DNA of 63,606 bases from Desulfobacula sp. (GTDB taxonomy: Bacteria > Desulfobacterota > Desulfobacteria > Desulfobacterales > Desulfobacteraceae), in NCBI RefSeq assembly GCF_030611305.1, contig NZ_JAUWQB010000009.1:1-63606 (forward strand). Reading direction: 5' to 3'. A program made the position numbers and the translations under genes. A model generated the notes under the pieces. It was given only the letters and a program-made list of their open reading frames with translations, was not told the origin of the DNA and ran no database searches. Below, in pieces: positions 44,763 through 53,150 of this stretch (the stretch's first letter is position 1; every line of letters begins with the position of its first letter).

Positions 44763-45506
44763 ATGCTCAATACACTTAAAAATAGATTTGAACAGGGTCA
44801 TCGAACATGCAACTACCCCAATGAAAAACCAGCTGTATTTGCACGTTATCGTGGAAAACCAATCATAAAAAAAGATGTTTCATCTGATATCGTAGAAGCT
44901 TGTGCAAAGGCCTGCCCGCAAGATGCCATTGATATCGGTCAAAAGAAAATTGATATGGGGCGGTGTGTCTTCTGTGGGACATGTGAACGGATTTTCAAAG
45001 GGGCCTTTATTACTTTTACAGATGATTTTGAAATTTCTACTTCTAAAAAAGAACACCTATTGACGGATGGAGATCTTCCAGCTCTTGCCGAACACTCAAA
45101 ACAGCACTTTAAAAAACTGTTTGGCCGGTCTTTACAGCTCAGGCAGGTATCAGCAGGGGGCTGTAACGCCTGCGAAGCCGATTTAAATGTATTGGCAACT
45201 CCTTTCTTTGATCTTGCCCGGTTTGGTATCAACTTTGTTGCATCCCCCCGTCATGCCGATGGCATGGTCGTGACAGGACCTGTATCCAGAAATATGAAAG
45301 CGGCATTATTGACAACACATGAAGCAATTGCTGAACCAAAAGTTGTCATTGCTGTGGGAAGCTGCACCATAACCGGTGGGCCTTTTTCAGGAAGTCCTGA
45401 AATAACTGAAGGGCTGGACACTATTTTGCCTGTGGATCTGTTTATACCCGGTTGCCCTCCGCATCCTCTGACTAACCTTCATGCATTGTTGACATTTTTT
45501 AAATAA
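44763..45506 (+). CDS. Ehr complex: ferredoxin-NuoB/HyfI fusion subunit
   Basis: 247 residues. The N-terminal 90 residues are ferredoxin-like with CAKACPQDA and CVFCGTC: enough cysteines for one [4Fe-4S] cluster, while the second site is degenerate (only two cysteines in the first motif, none after RIF). The rest is a NuoB/HyfI small subunit with GGCNACEADLNVL, GSCTITGGPF and PGCPPHPL, which bind the terminal cluster. Fusing both parts shortens the electron path from ferredoxin to the altered active site. It is the last gene of the operon. Confidence 0.92.
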   Translation: MLNTLKNRFEQGHRTCNYPNEKPAVFARYRGKPIIKKDVSSDIVEACAKACPQDAIDIGQKKIDMGRCVFCGTCERIFKGAFITFTDDFEISTSKKEHLLTDGDLPALAEHSKQHFKKLFGRSLQLRQVSAGGCNACEADLNVLATPFFDLARFGINFVASPRHADGMVVTGPVSRNMKAALLTTHEAIAEPKVVIAVGSCTITGGPFSGSPEITEGLDTILPVDLFIPGCPPHPLTNLHALLTFFK

Positions 45507-45808
45507 AACTCGACTGAAAATCGCCAATTTCCCTTTAAGTTTGTTGGGCTCAAATTTTTGAGGTTGTTATTCATGCCAGTTTGTTTTATAACAGGCCTAA
45601 AAAAGTTTATGAATTAAGCAGCTTATAACGGTTGACAACGTGTACACATGAAAATATTATAACTATCTGGAACAAAACTTGACCAGTCTGACCTGATCTT
45701 TTCCGGATTTCTCCGGAAGGCTTGATCCAAATTGTACCTGATGTGCTTATACCAAAGAATAGCAAAACGGATATTTTGCTTTCATCGTTATTATTAAAGG
45801 AAGAATAA
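45507..45808 (+). other. Intergenic region between Ehr operon and HTH-PTS gene
   Basis: 302 bases. It contains the sigma-70-type promoter at 45632-45660. I see no reading frame with coding character, no strong hairpin and no clear terminator for the Ehr operon. Confidence 0.5.
45632..45660 (+). promoter_or_regulatory. Sigma-70-type promoter for the HTH-PTS/ClC/Usp operon
   Basis: A perfect TTGACA, 17 bases, then TATTAT. Transcription would start near 45667, leaving a leader of about 140 bases. The spacer contains the small palindrome GTGTACAC. Confidence 0.65.
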
Positions 45809-46483
45809 ATGGAACTTTCAGTTTTTGATTTGTCAAAACATCTGGGCGTTGCCCCGAATACTATTGAACGCTGGCTACGGCAGGGGAAACTGCCGGTTTC
45901 CCCAAAAGGCGCCAATTATCGGTTTCAAACAAGTGAACTGGAAAAATGGGCATCCAAGCATAATATTAACCTGAAACTTTCGAATAAAGGCATACCTGAA
46001 AAAGAAAGAGAGTCTGTTACCCCTTTATCCGTTGCAGTCAAAAACGGCGGGGTCTATTCTGATATTCAGGCAAATGATGTGAACGGTGTTTTGAAAGCCT
46101 GCCTTGAAAAAATTTCTGATATATCAGATGATTTCAAGGCAGATCTTTTTGATCGTTTGGTTGAAAGGGAAAAGGCACTTTCAACCGGTATTGGAAATGG
46201 AATTGCCATTCCTCATCCCAGGGAGCAATTGAGCTATTTAACCAGCCCTATGGTTTCTGTTTGTTTTTTAGAGCATCCGGTGGACTATAAGGCATTGGAC
46301 AATCAGCCCGTGTCAACCCTGTTTTTTTTATTGAGCCCAACACTTAAAATGCATTTGCATTTATTGTCTGTTTTGTCATTTTGTTTAAGAGACCATCAGT
46401 TTACAAATTTTCTAAAAGCAAGGCCCGATTCGGTTGCGCTGGTTGAAAAAATTGAAACACTTCAGAAAGCAAACTCGATATAG
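45809..46483 (+). CDS. HTH (MerR/excisionase-like) fused to PTS EIIA (PtsN-like) domain
   Basis: 224 residues. The N-terminal 55 residues are a winged-helix excisionase-type motif with LSKHLGVAPNTIERWLRQG. Residues about 75-220 are an EIIA domain of the fructose/nitrogen type; the phosphorylated His is in GIAIPHPREQ. It is therefore a DNA- or partner-binding domain controlled by PTS phosphorylation, similar in idea to PtsN, which regulates potassium handling and stress. No other PTS component occurs in the window. AAGGA precedes the ATG, and the ClC channel gene follows after 26 bases. Confidence 0.9.
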   Translation: MELSVFDLSKHLGVAPNTIERWLRQGKLPVSPKGANYRFQTSELEKWASKHNINLKLSNKGIPEKERESVTPLSVAVKNGGVYSDIQANDVNGVLKACLEKISDISDDFKADLFDRLVEREKALSTGIGNGIAIPHPREQLSYLTSPMVSVCFLEHPVDYKALDNQPVSTLFFLLSPTLKMHLHLLSVLSFCLRDHQFTNFLKARPDSVALVEKIETLQKANSI

Positions 46484-46509
46484 CGAACGCAATGGAGCAG
46501 CCACGTTAA

Positions 46510-48237
46510 ATGCCTACAATAAGAAACTGGTATAAAACTATATACCATAAACTGTTTCACCTGGATGACAGGCTGCTGTTGATTATTGCAGGCTCCATTG
46601 CCGGAATCTGTAGTGGTCTTGCCGCGGTGGCATTGCGGCTATCCCTTGAATCTGTTCTTGAATGGCTTCATGGGTTTCGCCACTATGGGTGGGCTTTTAT
46701 AATCCCTGCTATTGGTGCGTTGCTGTCTTCTCTCTATCTTGAAAAAATAGCCAGAGAAGGGGCAGGGCATGGTGTGCCGGAAGTGATATATTCTGTTTCA
46801 AGATATGGGGGTCTATTACGGTTTCGATCCAGTTATTCAAGATTGATTTCAAGTTTTCTCACCATTGGAAGCGGGGGGTCAGCAGGCCCGGAAGCACCTG
46901 TGGTCATGAGCGGATCAGCCATTGGTTCCAGTTTAGCCAAATTTCTTGGTTTAAACGATCGACAGCGAATTACACTGGTGGGATGCGGCACAGCTGGTGC
47001 TATAGCTTCTATTTTTAATGCCCCCATTGCAGGACTTGTTTTTTCAATTGAGGTTATTCTGGGAGAATGGAAATTTGTAAATATCATTCCCATTGCCATT
47101 GCTGCCGTGGCAGGGGCACAAGTCAGTCAGGCCATTATCCCGGAGCAGGTTATTTTTAACCACCAGCCGTTTCTGGTAGGGGCTTCGGATATTTTGCCAA
47201 GCCTTTGTCTTGCAGTGGTTACAGCCATGATTTCGGTATTATTTACAAAGGTTTTAAGGCAGACAGGGAAAATTGCCAAGAAATCTTCTTTCCCATTATG
47301 GGTCCGTGCAGTCGTCGGAGGGTGTACCGTAGGGATAATCGGGATATTTATGCCGGTTGTGCTGGGAGAGGGATACCATTTTATTCAGTCAATGATTTCC
47401 GGAACCTTTTCAATGAGTGTTTTTTTTATTTTTGTAGCTGTCTTTGCTAAAATTTTTGCCACAGCCATGACACTGGGCTGGGGGGGCTCAGGGGGAATCT
47501 TTGCACCCTGCCTGCTTATCGGAAGCCTTACCGGAATCGTGTTTCATAAAGCGCTGTTTAGTTTATTCCCGACTATCGGTTGTGCCAGTGAAGGAGCATA
47601 TGCGCTGCTTGGAATGACAGGGCTTATCAGCGGGGTCATGCAGGCTCCTTTAACCGGAATTTTTCTAATAGTTGAAATTACCGGTGGCTATGAGACCATA
47701 TTACCCTTAATCGTTGTATCATCCATATCCTCCACCATGAGTCACTATATTGAACCGGCTTCCTTTTATTTTAAAGAGCTGATAGAGCGGGGACAGTTTT
47801 TAAGGCCCGGTACCGATGCAAGAATCCTGTCTGATTTAAATATCCGTGAACTTATTGAGACAGAATTTATCAAGGTTTCTGAAAATATGGTGTTCAGAAA
47901 ATTTATTGAGATCATAAAAACGTCAGGCCAGAATTTTTATCCTGTGATTGAAGACGGAACGGGTGAGTATAAAGGTGTGATTCAAATCAGCGCTATCCGA
48001 AAATATGCCCTGGATCCCGGAATGTATGACATGATTTTTTTAAATCAGATCATGGATACCGGAATGATGACAGCTTCTTTGGAAAATGATTTACAGGAAG
48101 TGCTGGATATGATGGATATCAATAATATGGACAGCATATCAGTGGTGGAAAATGACCGGTTTATTGGTATGATATTAAAAACAAGAATACTGGATTTGTA
48201 TAGAAGGGAACTGATTATGCAAACCAGTGTCCACTAA
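46510..48237 (+). CDS. ClC-family chloride channel/antiporter with C-terminal CBS pair
   Basis: 575 residues. The membrane part covers about 1-425 with GSGGSAGPEAPVV (the gating Glu is kept, while the usual Arg and Gly neighbours are Pro and Ala) and GWGGSGGIFAPCLLIG for anion selectivity. Residues about 445-570 form two CBS motifs, as in eukaryotic and some bacterial ClC proteins, allowing nucleotide control. The ribosome binding site is distant (GGAG 12 bases upstream). Genetic linkage with an EIIA regulator and a Usp suggests ion balance under energy stress. Confidence 0.92.
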   Translation: MPTIRNWYKTIYHKLFHLDDRLLLIIAGSIAGICSGLAAVALRLSLESVLEWLHGFRHYGWAFIIPAIGALLSSLYLEKIAREGAGHGVPEVIYSVSRYGGLLRFRSSYSRLISSFLTIGSGGSAGPEAPVVMSGSAIGSSLAKFLGLNDRQRITLVGCGTAGAIASIFNAPIAGLVFSIEVILGEWKFVNIIPIAIAAVAGAQVSQAIIPEQVIFNHQPFLVGASDILPSLCLAVVTAMISVLFTKVLRQTGKIAKKSSFPLWVRAVVGGCTVGIIGIFMPVVLGEGYHFIQSMISGTFSMSVFFIFVAVFAKIFATAMTLGWGGSGGIFAPCLLIGSLTGIVFHKALFSLFPTIGCASEGAYALLGMTGLISGVMQAPLTGIFLIVEITGGYETILPLIVVSSISSTMSHYIEPASFYFKELIERGQFLRPGTDARILSDLNIRELIETEFIKVSENMVFRKFIEIIKTSGQNFYPVIEDGTGEYKGVIQISAIRKYALDPGMYDMIFLNQIMDTGMMTASLENDLQEVLDMMDINNMDSISVVENDRFIGMILKTRILDLYRRELIMQTSVH

Positions 48238-48257
48238 ACAGATAAAGGAGAAAAAAA

Positions 48258-49088
48258 GTGAACTACAAATTGCTTCATATCTTCAGGAATACCCCCTTTG
48301 GCAGGGAAACATTTCTTCAGTCATTGTATTTTTGTAAAACAATCAATGCATTTCCTGTTGCTTATATTCCAAAGAGTGATAAATTTTTAATGTATTTTCC
48401 CAATGATGCCGTTCAGGTTGATCTGGATCATTCTTATTTGAAGGCGCCCGGTACAGCCAAAAGCCATGCTGAGGATTTATTTAATGAAATGGACATCAAA
48501 CCCATGTTCTATGAACCAAAAAATTTTACTGCATCTTCTTTGCCGGATATTCCCACAAATTTTGATTATTTGTGCTGTCCAAGGTCTGTCAGCGACCTGT
48601 CTTCAAAAATCGGTCTGGGCCATATCGGGCCGAAGGTCAGAAGAATTATCAAACATGCTACATTCCCGATTTTAATTACAAGCCCGGTATTTAAACCATG
48701 GAAAAGTATTTCTGTTTTTTTTGGCGGCTCTAAAAATGCATTGAATGCACTGAAATTAGGAGTAAAAATTGCCATGTCTTCAGGGTTTTCTCTGGATATC
48801 TACACGCTGCTGGAAAAACAGGATGAAGCATATTATAGAGACTTGATAAAACACGAAGGCCTTACTGAGCCTGTCAGCCAATTATCCAAACAATGGCATT
48901 TTTATAAACAATCGGATTTTGATACCATGTTATATGATGTGCCCCATAACTCATTAATTGTTTTGGGAGCTTATGGACATGGAATCATAAAGGATTTCCT
49001 GCTTGGCAGTAAAATGGAAAAGGTCCAGTCAACTGTGACAAATAATCTTTTAATTACAGGTCCTTATTGTTCAATACCTTTACAATAG
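48258..49088 (+). CDS. Universal stress protein-like, two-lobed
   Basis: 276 residues from a GTG at 48258 with AAGGAG seven bases upstream. The C-terminal half, from SISVFFGGSKNALNALKLG to LIVLGAYGHGIIKDFLLGS, is a Usp domain with the GxxGHG-like ATP-binding loop and the final NNLLITGP. The N-terminal half has a similar pattern but is less conserved, so the protein mimics a Usp dimer. It follows the ClC gene by 20 bases and ends the operon. Confidence 0.82.
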   Translation: MNYKLLHIFRNTPFGRETFLQSLYFCKTINAFPVAYIPKSDKFLMYFPNDAVQVDLDHSYLKAPGTAKSHAEDLFNEMDIKPMFYEPKNFTASSLPDIPTNFDYLCCPRSVSDLSSKIGLGHIGPKVRRIIKHATFPILITSPVFKPWKSISVFFGGSKNALNALKLGVKIAMSSGFSLDIYTLLEKQDEAYYRDLIKHEGLTEPVSQLSKQWHFYKQSDFDTMLYDVPHNSLIVLGAYGHGIIKDFLLGSKMEKVQSTVTNNLLITGPYCSIPLQ

Positions 49089-49235
49089 TGTGTGCAGGAT
49101 AAAAATTACAGATAATATCAACACATTTTTTTTATGTTATCTTGTAGCATTGAGCTGATGGCTGATAATTGATAATCTTCAAGATTTTTTTCTGTCTTGA
49201 ATCAGCTTTTTTACAGGTCAATCCATTCAAGTATT

Positions 49236-49730
49236 TTATTTTTCGGCTTCATCCATTTGGGCCAGTTCCTTTAGTATTCCCAAAGGTGACTGACCAAGTG
49301 CTAATGCCTCAATTTTCTTGATCCTTAACTGATCATGTTCAAATTTCTTTTTCAGTCGCCTTTCATAGGCTTCTTTTATAGCATCAACAAGTTTGTCAAA
49401 CTTACAGGGCTTTTCAAGGATTTTGAAAGCCCCTAATTTTGTACAGTCTACAGCAGATTCGACGGTTGCATGGCCTGACAGAATAAGGACTTCCAGATAT
49501 TTGTGGTTCTTTTTAAGAATTTCAAGTACCTGAGCTCCATCGATCCCAGGCATCTGCAAGTCAATAACAGCAACATCAAACCGTCCTTTTCTTGCTGCCT
49601 CAATGGCATCAACACCATTTGTGGCCGATGTAATTTCGAAAAATTTTAATTTCAGTCGTTTTGTTATTGTTTCTAAGAATTTCACTTCATCATCTACCAT
49701 AAGAAGATGGATCTTGTTATAGTTGGCCAT
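49236..49730 (-). CDS. Single-domain response regulator (REC), last gene of relay operon
   Basis: 164 residues with AAGGAGG upstream. Motifs are VDDEV, phosphorylation site AVIDLQMPGIDG, ILSGHAT and ILEKPCK. A longer helical tail of about 45 residues follows, but no DNA-binding domain. In gene order it corresponds to the receiver at 33763-34191 of the other relay operon. Confidence 0.91.
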   Translation of the reverse strand: MANYNKIHLLMVDDEVKFLETITKRLKLKFFEITSATNGVDAIEAARKGRFDVAVIDLQMPGIDGAQVLEILKKNHKYLEVLILSGHATVESAVDCTKLGAFKILEKPCKFDKLVDAIKEAYERRLKKKFEHDQLRIKKIEALALGQSPLGILKELAQMDEAEK

Positions 49731-49778
49731 GATGCCCTCCTTTTTTTGTTTTAATAGTCTTAATGGTTTTTATTGGTA

Positions 49779-50495
49779 TCAATCTTGTTTATCGTTTCCA
49801 GTGTATGAGTCGTTTTGTAGTTCTTTTGCCAGTACAATGATTTTATTGCTGACATAGGGAATCCAAATATCGAGTTCATGGGGGGATTCATTTATGTTAA
49901 GTTCCACACCAAGAACATCTACAGTTTTTTGAATTTTTTGTGTTGGAAAACCTTTTAAAGTCAGTTGAGCCGGGCTTGAAAAAATAAGGTGTGCGCCATC
50001 ATTGTTTTTAGAATCAATCCGAATGTGAATGTCTCCATCTGGACCAACTGATTCGTATGTGAATATTAGAATCTGATATATCAGGTTTTGCAGAAGAAAC
50101 GGGCATGTCAAAATAGATTTAGTCTCCTGATCGCTATTGTTGATTTGAACCTTGCTTGCAAAACTTAAAAATCCTGACAAATTTATTGTAAGTTCCAGGG
50201 TTTCGAAAAGATTAATTTCTTTGATTGGGATATCCACACTATGGGCAAATCTGTTCATTTGTTTTATGGTTGTAAATCCGCGTTGAATATCTTCGGCAAT
50301 ACTTGCACTACAGTTTTCAAACATTGACAGTTTAAGATCTTTGCCTTGTTTTGCCAGATCAGTTAAATCATTTAACAAGCCGGATGTTTCAGAGATAATG
50401 GCCAGAATGTTTTTTAATTCATGGGAAATACTTGCATTGACTTTCCCAAAAAATTTAAGCCCCTCGATATTTATAAAATTAATTGTGTCATTCAT
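49779..50495 (-). CDS. Soluble DHp-only histidine phosphotransferase-like protein (Spo0B-like)
   Basis: 238 residues, no membrane segment. It starts with KFFGKVNASISHELKNILAI, with His25 in the same place as in the twin at 34228-34902. The part that should bind ATP reads QNLIYQILIFT at the N-box (Asn to Gln) and has no DxGxG or GTGLGL motif, so ATP binding is not expected. It is bracketed by receiver genes on both sides (50559 and 49236), which is what a phosphate shuttle between two receivers would need. A phosphatase function is the main alternative. Confidence 0.82.
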   Translation of the reverse strand: MNDTINFINIEGLKFFGKVNASISHELKNILAIISETSGLLNDLTDLAKQGKDLKLSMFENCSASIAEDIQRGFTTIKQMNRFAHSVDIPIKEINLFETLELTINLSGFLSFASKVQINNSDQETKSILTCPFLLQNLIYQILIFTYESVGPDGDIHIRIDSKNNDGAHLIFSSPAQLTLKGFPTQKIQKTVDVLGVELNINESPHELDIWIPYVSNKIIVLAKELQNDSYTGNDKQD

Positions 50496-50558
50496 TTTTC
50501 TCTCCAGTTCGCTATGATGTTGATTGTCCCAAAATTTATTCTCTGAAAGTTCTATACT

Positions 50559-50918
50559 TCACAACCCGAGTTTGCCGATCTCGTTCATTCTTTTAATCAG
50601 AATTTCAATATCCAAAGGTTTTGATAAATAAAAATCCTTTTGAATAAGATCTTCATCGGATTTGCTCACTGTTCCGTGCCCGGTCACAAAGATATATTTT
50701 AAGCCGGGGTCCAGAATGCTTAGTTTTTTCTTTAACTGAATACCACTAATACCAGGCATTTTGATATCCAATACAGCAACGTCATAAGCTTTATTGCTAA
50801 CTTTTTTAATGGCATCCTCTCCGCTAAAAACAGCATCTGCTTGAATCCCTCTTAATGCCAGTCTTTTTGCCAGCATGTTGATAAATTTCTTTTCATCATC
50901 AACGAGAATGACTTTCAT
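50559..50918 (-). CDS. Single-domain response regulator (REC)
   Basis: 119 residues from the ATG at 50918, which has AAGGGG upstream and overlaps the kinase stop as ATGA; a frame opening further upstream is inside the kinase gene. Motifs: VDDEK, AVLDIKMPGISG, FVTGHGT and YLSKPLD. It is almost pure receiver domain, like Spo0F, and sits between the kinase and the DHp-only gene. It has no counterpart at this position in the 33763-36757 operon. Confidence 0.91.
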   Translation of the reverse strand: MKVILVDDEKKFINMLAKRLALRGIQADAVFSGEDAIKKVSNKAYDVAVLDIKMPGISGIQLKKKLSILDPGLKYIFVTGHGTVSKSDEDLIQKDFYLSKPLDIEILIKRMNEIGKLGL

Positions 50919-52675
50919 ACTAATTCCCCTTCTTTGATTTTGACGGGCAGGGTAATTGTAAAACAAGTCCCGACACCTTCAGTGCTTTGAACCGATATAT
51001 TCCCACCCAGTTTTTTTACCAGTCCGTAAGTGATGGAAAGCCCGAGTCCGGTTCCCATCTGATCTTGTTTTGTGCTGAAAAATGGCTCATGAATTTTTGC
51101 TAATCTATCTTCAGGGATTCCACATCCGGTATCTTGTATGACAATCTCAATGGTTTTGGTGTCGATTTGAGAACCAATAATATCCAGGCAGCACCCTTCA
51201 TCAACAGCCTGGAAAGCATTGTTGATAAGGTTAACAAGAATTTGTTGGAGTTTGCCGCTGTCCGTTTCCATATCGGGAATCGTATCAGGTATTGAGACTG
51301 TCACGTTGATCCCCCTGTATTCAGCCTCTTTTTTATGAAAACTCAGTACATCGGACACCAATTTTTGTAGATTTATTTTTTTAATTTTAATATCAAATTG
51401 TCTTACAAAACCAAGAAGCTGCTGTGTGATAGTTCCACACCGGTCAACCGCCTCAAGAATGGAATCGATATTTTCAATTATTTCAGCATCACTTCGGGGT
51501 TCATCTTTGAAGCTGTAGAGGTCTTTTACATAACCCGCTGTTTGATTGATAACGGCCAGGGGGTTGTTAATCTCATGGGCAACACCGGCAGCAAGCTGGC
51601 CAATAGAAGCAAGCTGTTGATTCTGTTCCATCTGCAACATGGTTTCGGCTTTTGCTTTGTCTATCAAATAGAGTCTGTTTGTCATAAATGTCGATGCAAA
51701 AGTAATGACAAGAACAATGAGAACCACACTGATACCTACCGTCCAATTAAAATTTCGACGCAATTTAAGCCAGACATGCATCAAACCGGCTTTTTTTTTC
51801 TGTACCACAAGGATGAAAGGGGTATCCACCATGTCTGTTGATATAAACGAATGCCCTAAAATGACCGGGACCTCCTGATAAGTTGCCATGCTCACTTCTG
51901 TAGTTCTTGAATAGTTAAAAATTTTTAAATCTGTTTGGGTAAAGATATTTCCATAATTAGTCGAGGGTGTTTGTAAACTACCTTTATGGTTGACAAGAAA
52001 GATATCGGTATGCTCACCGGTTTTATATGAGGTAAGGGTTTCCATCAAACGCTCTGTATCCAGTGTGGCCCTCAATATAAAAAATGATTTATCGGGTTTG
52101 ATGGATTTGACAGCAATGATAATATGGGGCACATCTCTGTATCCGGTAAATACTTCGCTGATAAAATATTTCTTTTTAAGACTTTGTAAAAACCATGGCT
52201 GACATTTATAATTTTTCCCTTTGATATTAAATGGGCCGGCATAAGCAACCTGAGCACCATCCTCATCAAAAACGCTTAAATCAGAGAAGCCGCCAAATCC
52301 AAGCTTCAAATTTTTTAAAATTTCAGCAAGCATATCATTCTCTGTTAATTGTTCATATCCCATTTCATTGACTGTAAATATCAGAGCATCCAATCGTTCT
52401 TTCATGAAAAAGGTGGTGGATCTTTTTGCATTGGAGGTTAAACGTTCGGTACGAAGGTTCAATTCAGAATCTACAGATTTTTGAATCAGCTGATAGTGTA
52501 TGAGTGTCACGATGCACAACGGAGATAAAGCGGTCACAACTAAGATAAAGATGCTCATGGTCCATAGGTGCCAATAATCCGTAAAGGTGTAAAAAGACTT
52601 CAAATGAACATCCTGTTTGTGTTTTTGAAATTCAGGCCAAATGCTTTTCATGGACGTCAGCATTTTTTTTAACAT
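50915..52675 (-). CDS. dCache sensor histidine kinase
   Basis: 586 residues, with GGAG upstream; the ATG lies inside the end of the preceding receiver gene (overlap ATGTTAA). Membrane segments are near 35-60 and 303-327, around a dCache sensor with YAGPFNIKGKNYKCQPWF and FTGYRDVPHIIIAVK. DHp: VAHEINNPL with His367. ATPase: NLINNA, DTGCG and GTGLGLS. It is the fourth member of the window's sensor lineage and the kinase of the REC-kinase-REC-DHp-REC operon. Confidence 0.93.
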   Translation of the reverse strand: MLKKMLTSMKSIWPEFQKHKQDVHLKSFYTFTDYWHLWTMSIFILVVTALSPLCIVTLIHYQLIQKSVDSELNLRTERLTSNAKRSTTFFMKERLDALIFTVNEMGYEQLTENDMLAEILKNLKLGFGGFSDLSVFDEDGAQVAYAGPFNIKGKNYKCQPWFLQSLKKKYFISEVFTGYRDVPHIIIAVKSIKPDKSFFILRATLDTERLMETLTSYKTGEHTDIFLVNHKGSLQTPSTNYGNIFTQTDLKIFNYSRTTEVSMATYQEVPVILGHSFISTDMVDTPFILVVQKKKAGLMHVWLKLRRNFNWTVGISVVLIVLVITFASTFMTNRLYLIDKAKAETMLQMEQNQQLASIGQLAAGVAHEINNPLAVINQTAGYVKDLYSFKDEPRSDAEIIENIDSILEAVDRCGTITQQLLGFVRQFDIKIKKINLQKLVSDVLSFHKKEAEYRGINVTVSIPDTIPDMETDSGKLQQILVNLINNAFQAVDEGCCLDIIGSQIDTKTIEIVIQDTGCGIPEDRLAKIHEPFFSTKQDQMGTGLGLSITYGLVKKLGGNISVQSTEGVGTCFTITLPVKIKEGELV

Positions 52676-53049
52676 TCGGGTGTCTCCCTGATGTGTTCCA
52701 GAATGGTCATGAGTTTATCAATATCCAGCGGTTTGTGCATAAACTTATAAGCGCCGAGCCGCTCACATTTTTGTTGATCCCGTTCGGTTCCGTGTCCGGT
52801 CAGGATAATAACAGGGATGGCCGGATTGATTTCTTTAATCCTGGTCAATACTTCTGTACCGTACATATCCGGTAATTGAAGGTCAAGCAGAATAAGCGTA
52901 ACAGAATCGACATGTTTTTTAATCCATTGAAGTGCTGTCCTGCCGTCATAGCAGACCTCTGAATGGTACCCACGCAGTTCAGTTCGTTTGGCTAACATGT
53001 CCGCAAACTTTTTTTCATCATCTACAATTAATACATTTCCATGTTCCAT
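52669..53049 (-). CDS. Single-domain response regulator (REC), first gene of relay operon
   Basis: 126 residues; the ribosome binding site is weak. VDDEK, ILLDLQLPDMYG, ILTGHGT and FMHKPLD are present, with no output domain. Like the receiver at 36329-36757 it precedes its kinase gene and has a RDQQKC / QDRKKC-type helix in common with it, suggesting the two operons arose from one ancestor. Confidence 0.9.
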   Translation of the reverse strand: MEHGNVLIVDDEKKFADMLAKRTELRGYHSEVCYDGRTALQWIKKHVDSVTLILLDLQLPDMYGTEVLTRIKEINPAIPVIILTGHGTERDQQKCERLGAYKFMHKPLDIDKLMTILEHIRETPEC

Positions 53050-53065
53050 AATGAAATTTTTTTAG

Positions 53066-53094
53066 TTGACTGTTTAAAAATAATACTTTATAGA
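53066..53094 (+). promoter_or_regulatory. Sigma-70-type promoter for the TauE operon
   Basis: TTGACT, 17 bases, TATAGA. Transcription would start near 53101 and run through the opposing promoter at 53098-53126. Confidence 0.48.
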
Positions 53095-53097
53095 TGC

Positions 53098-53126
53098 AAT
53101 ATAACACACTTGGTTTCATTTGTAAA
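53098..53126 (-). promoter_or_regulatory. Sigma-70-type promoter for the relay operon 53049-49236
   Basis: On the minus strand: TTTACA, 17 bases, TATATT, both boxes matching at five of six positions. Transcription would start near 53091 and run through the plus-strand promoter, so the two promoters face each other. Confidence 0.52.
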
Positions 53127-53150
53127 CAGTAAATTTAGGAGAATGATTAA

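Noticed and set aside
38233-45506. Operon as hydrogenase-4 or formate hydrogenlyase
   Set aside because: The large subunit lacks all nickel-binding cysteine positions, so it belongs with Ehr-type complexes.
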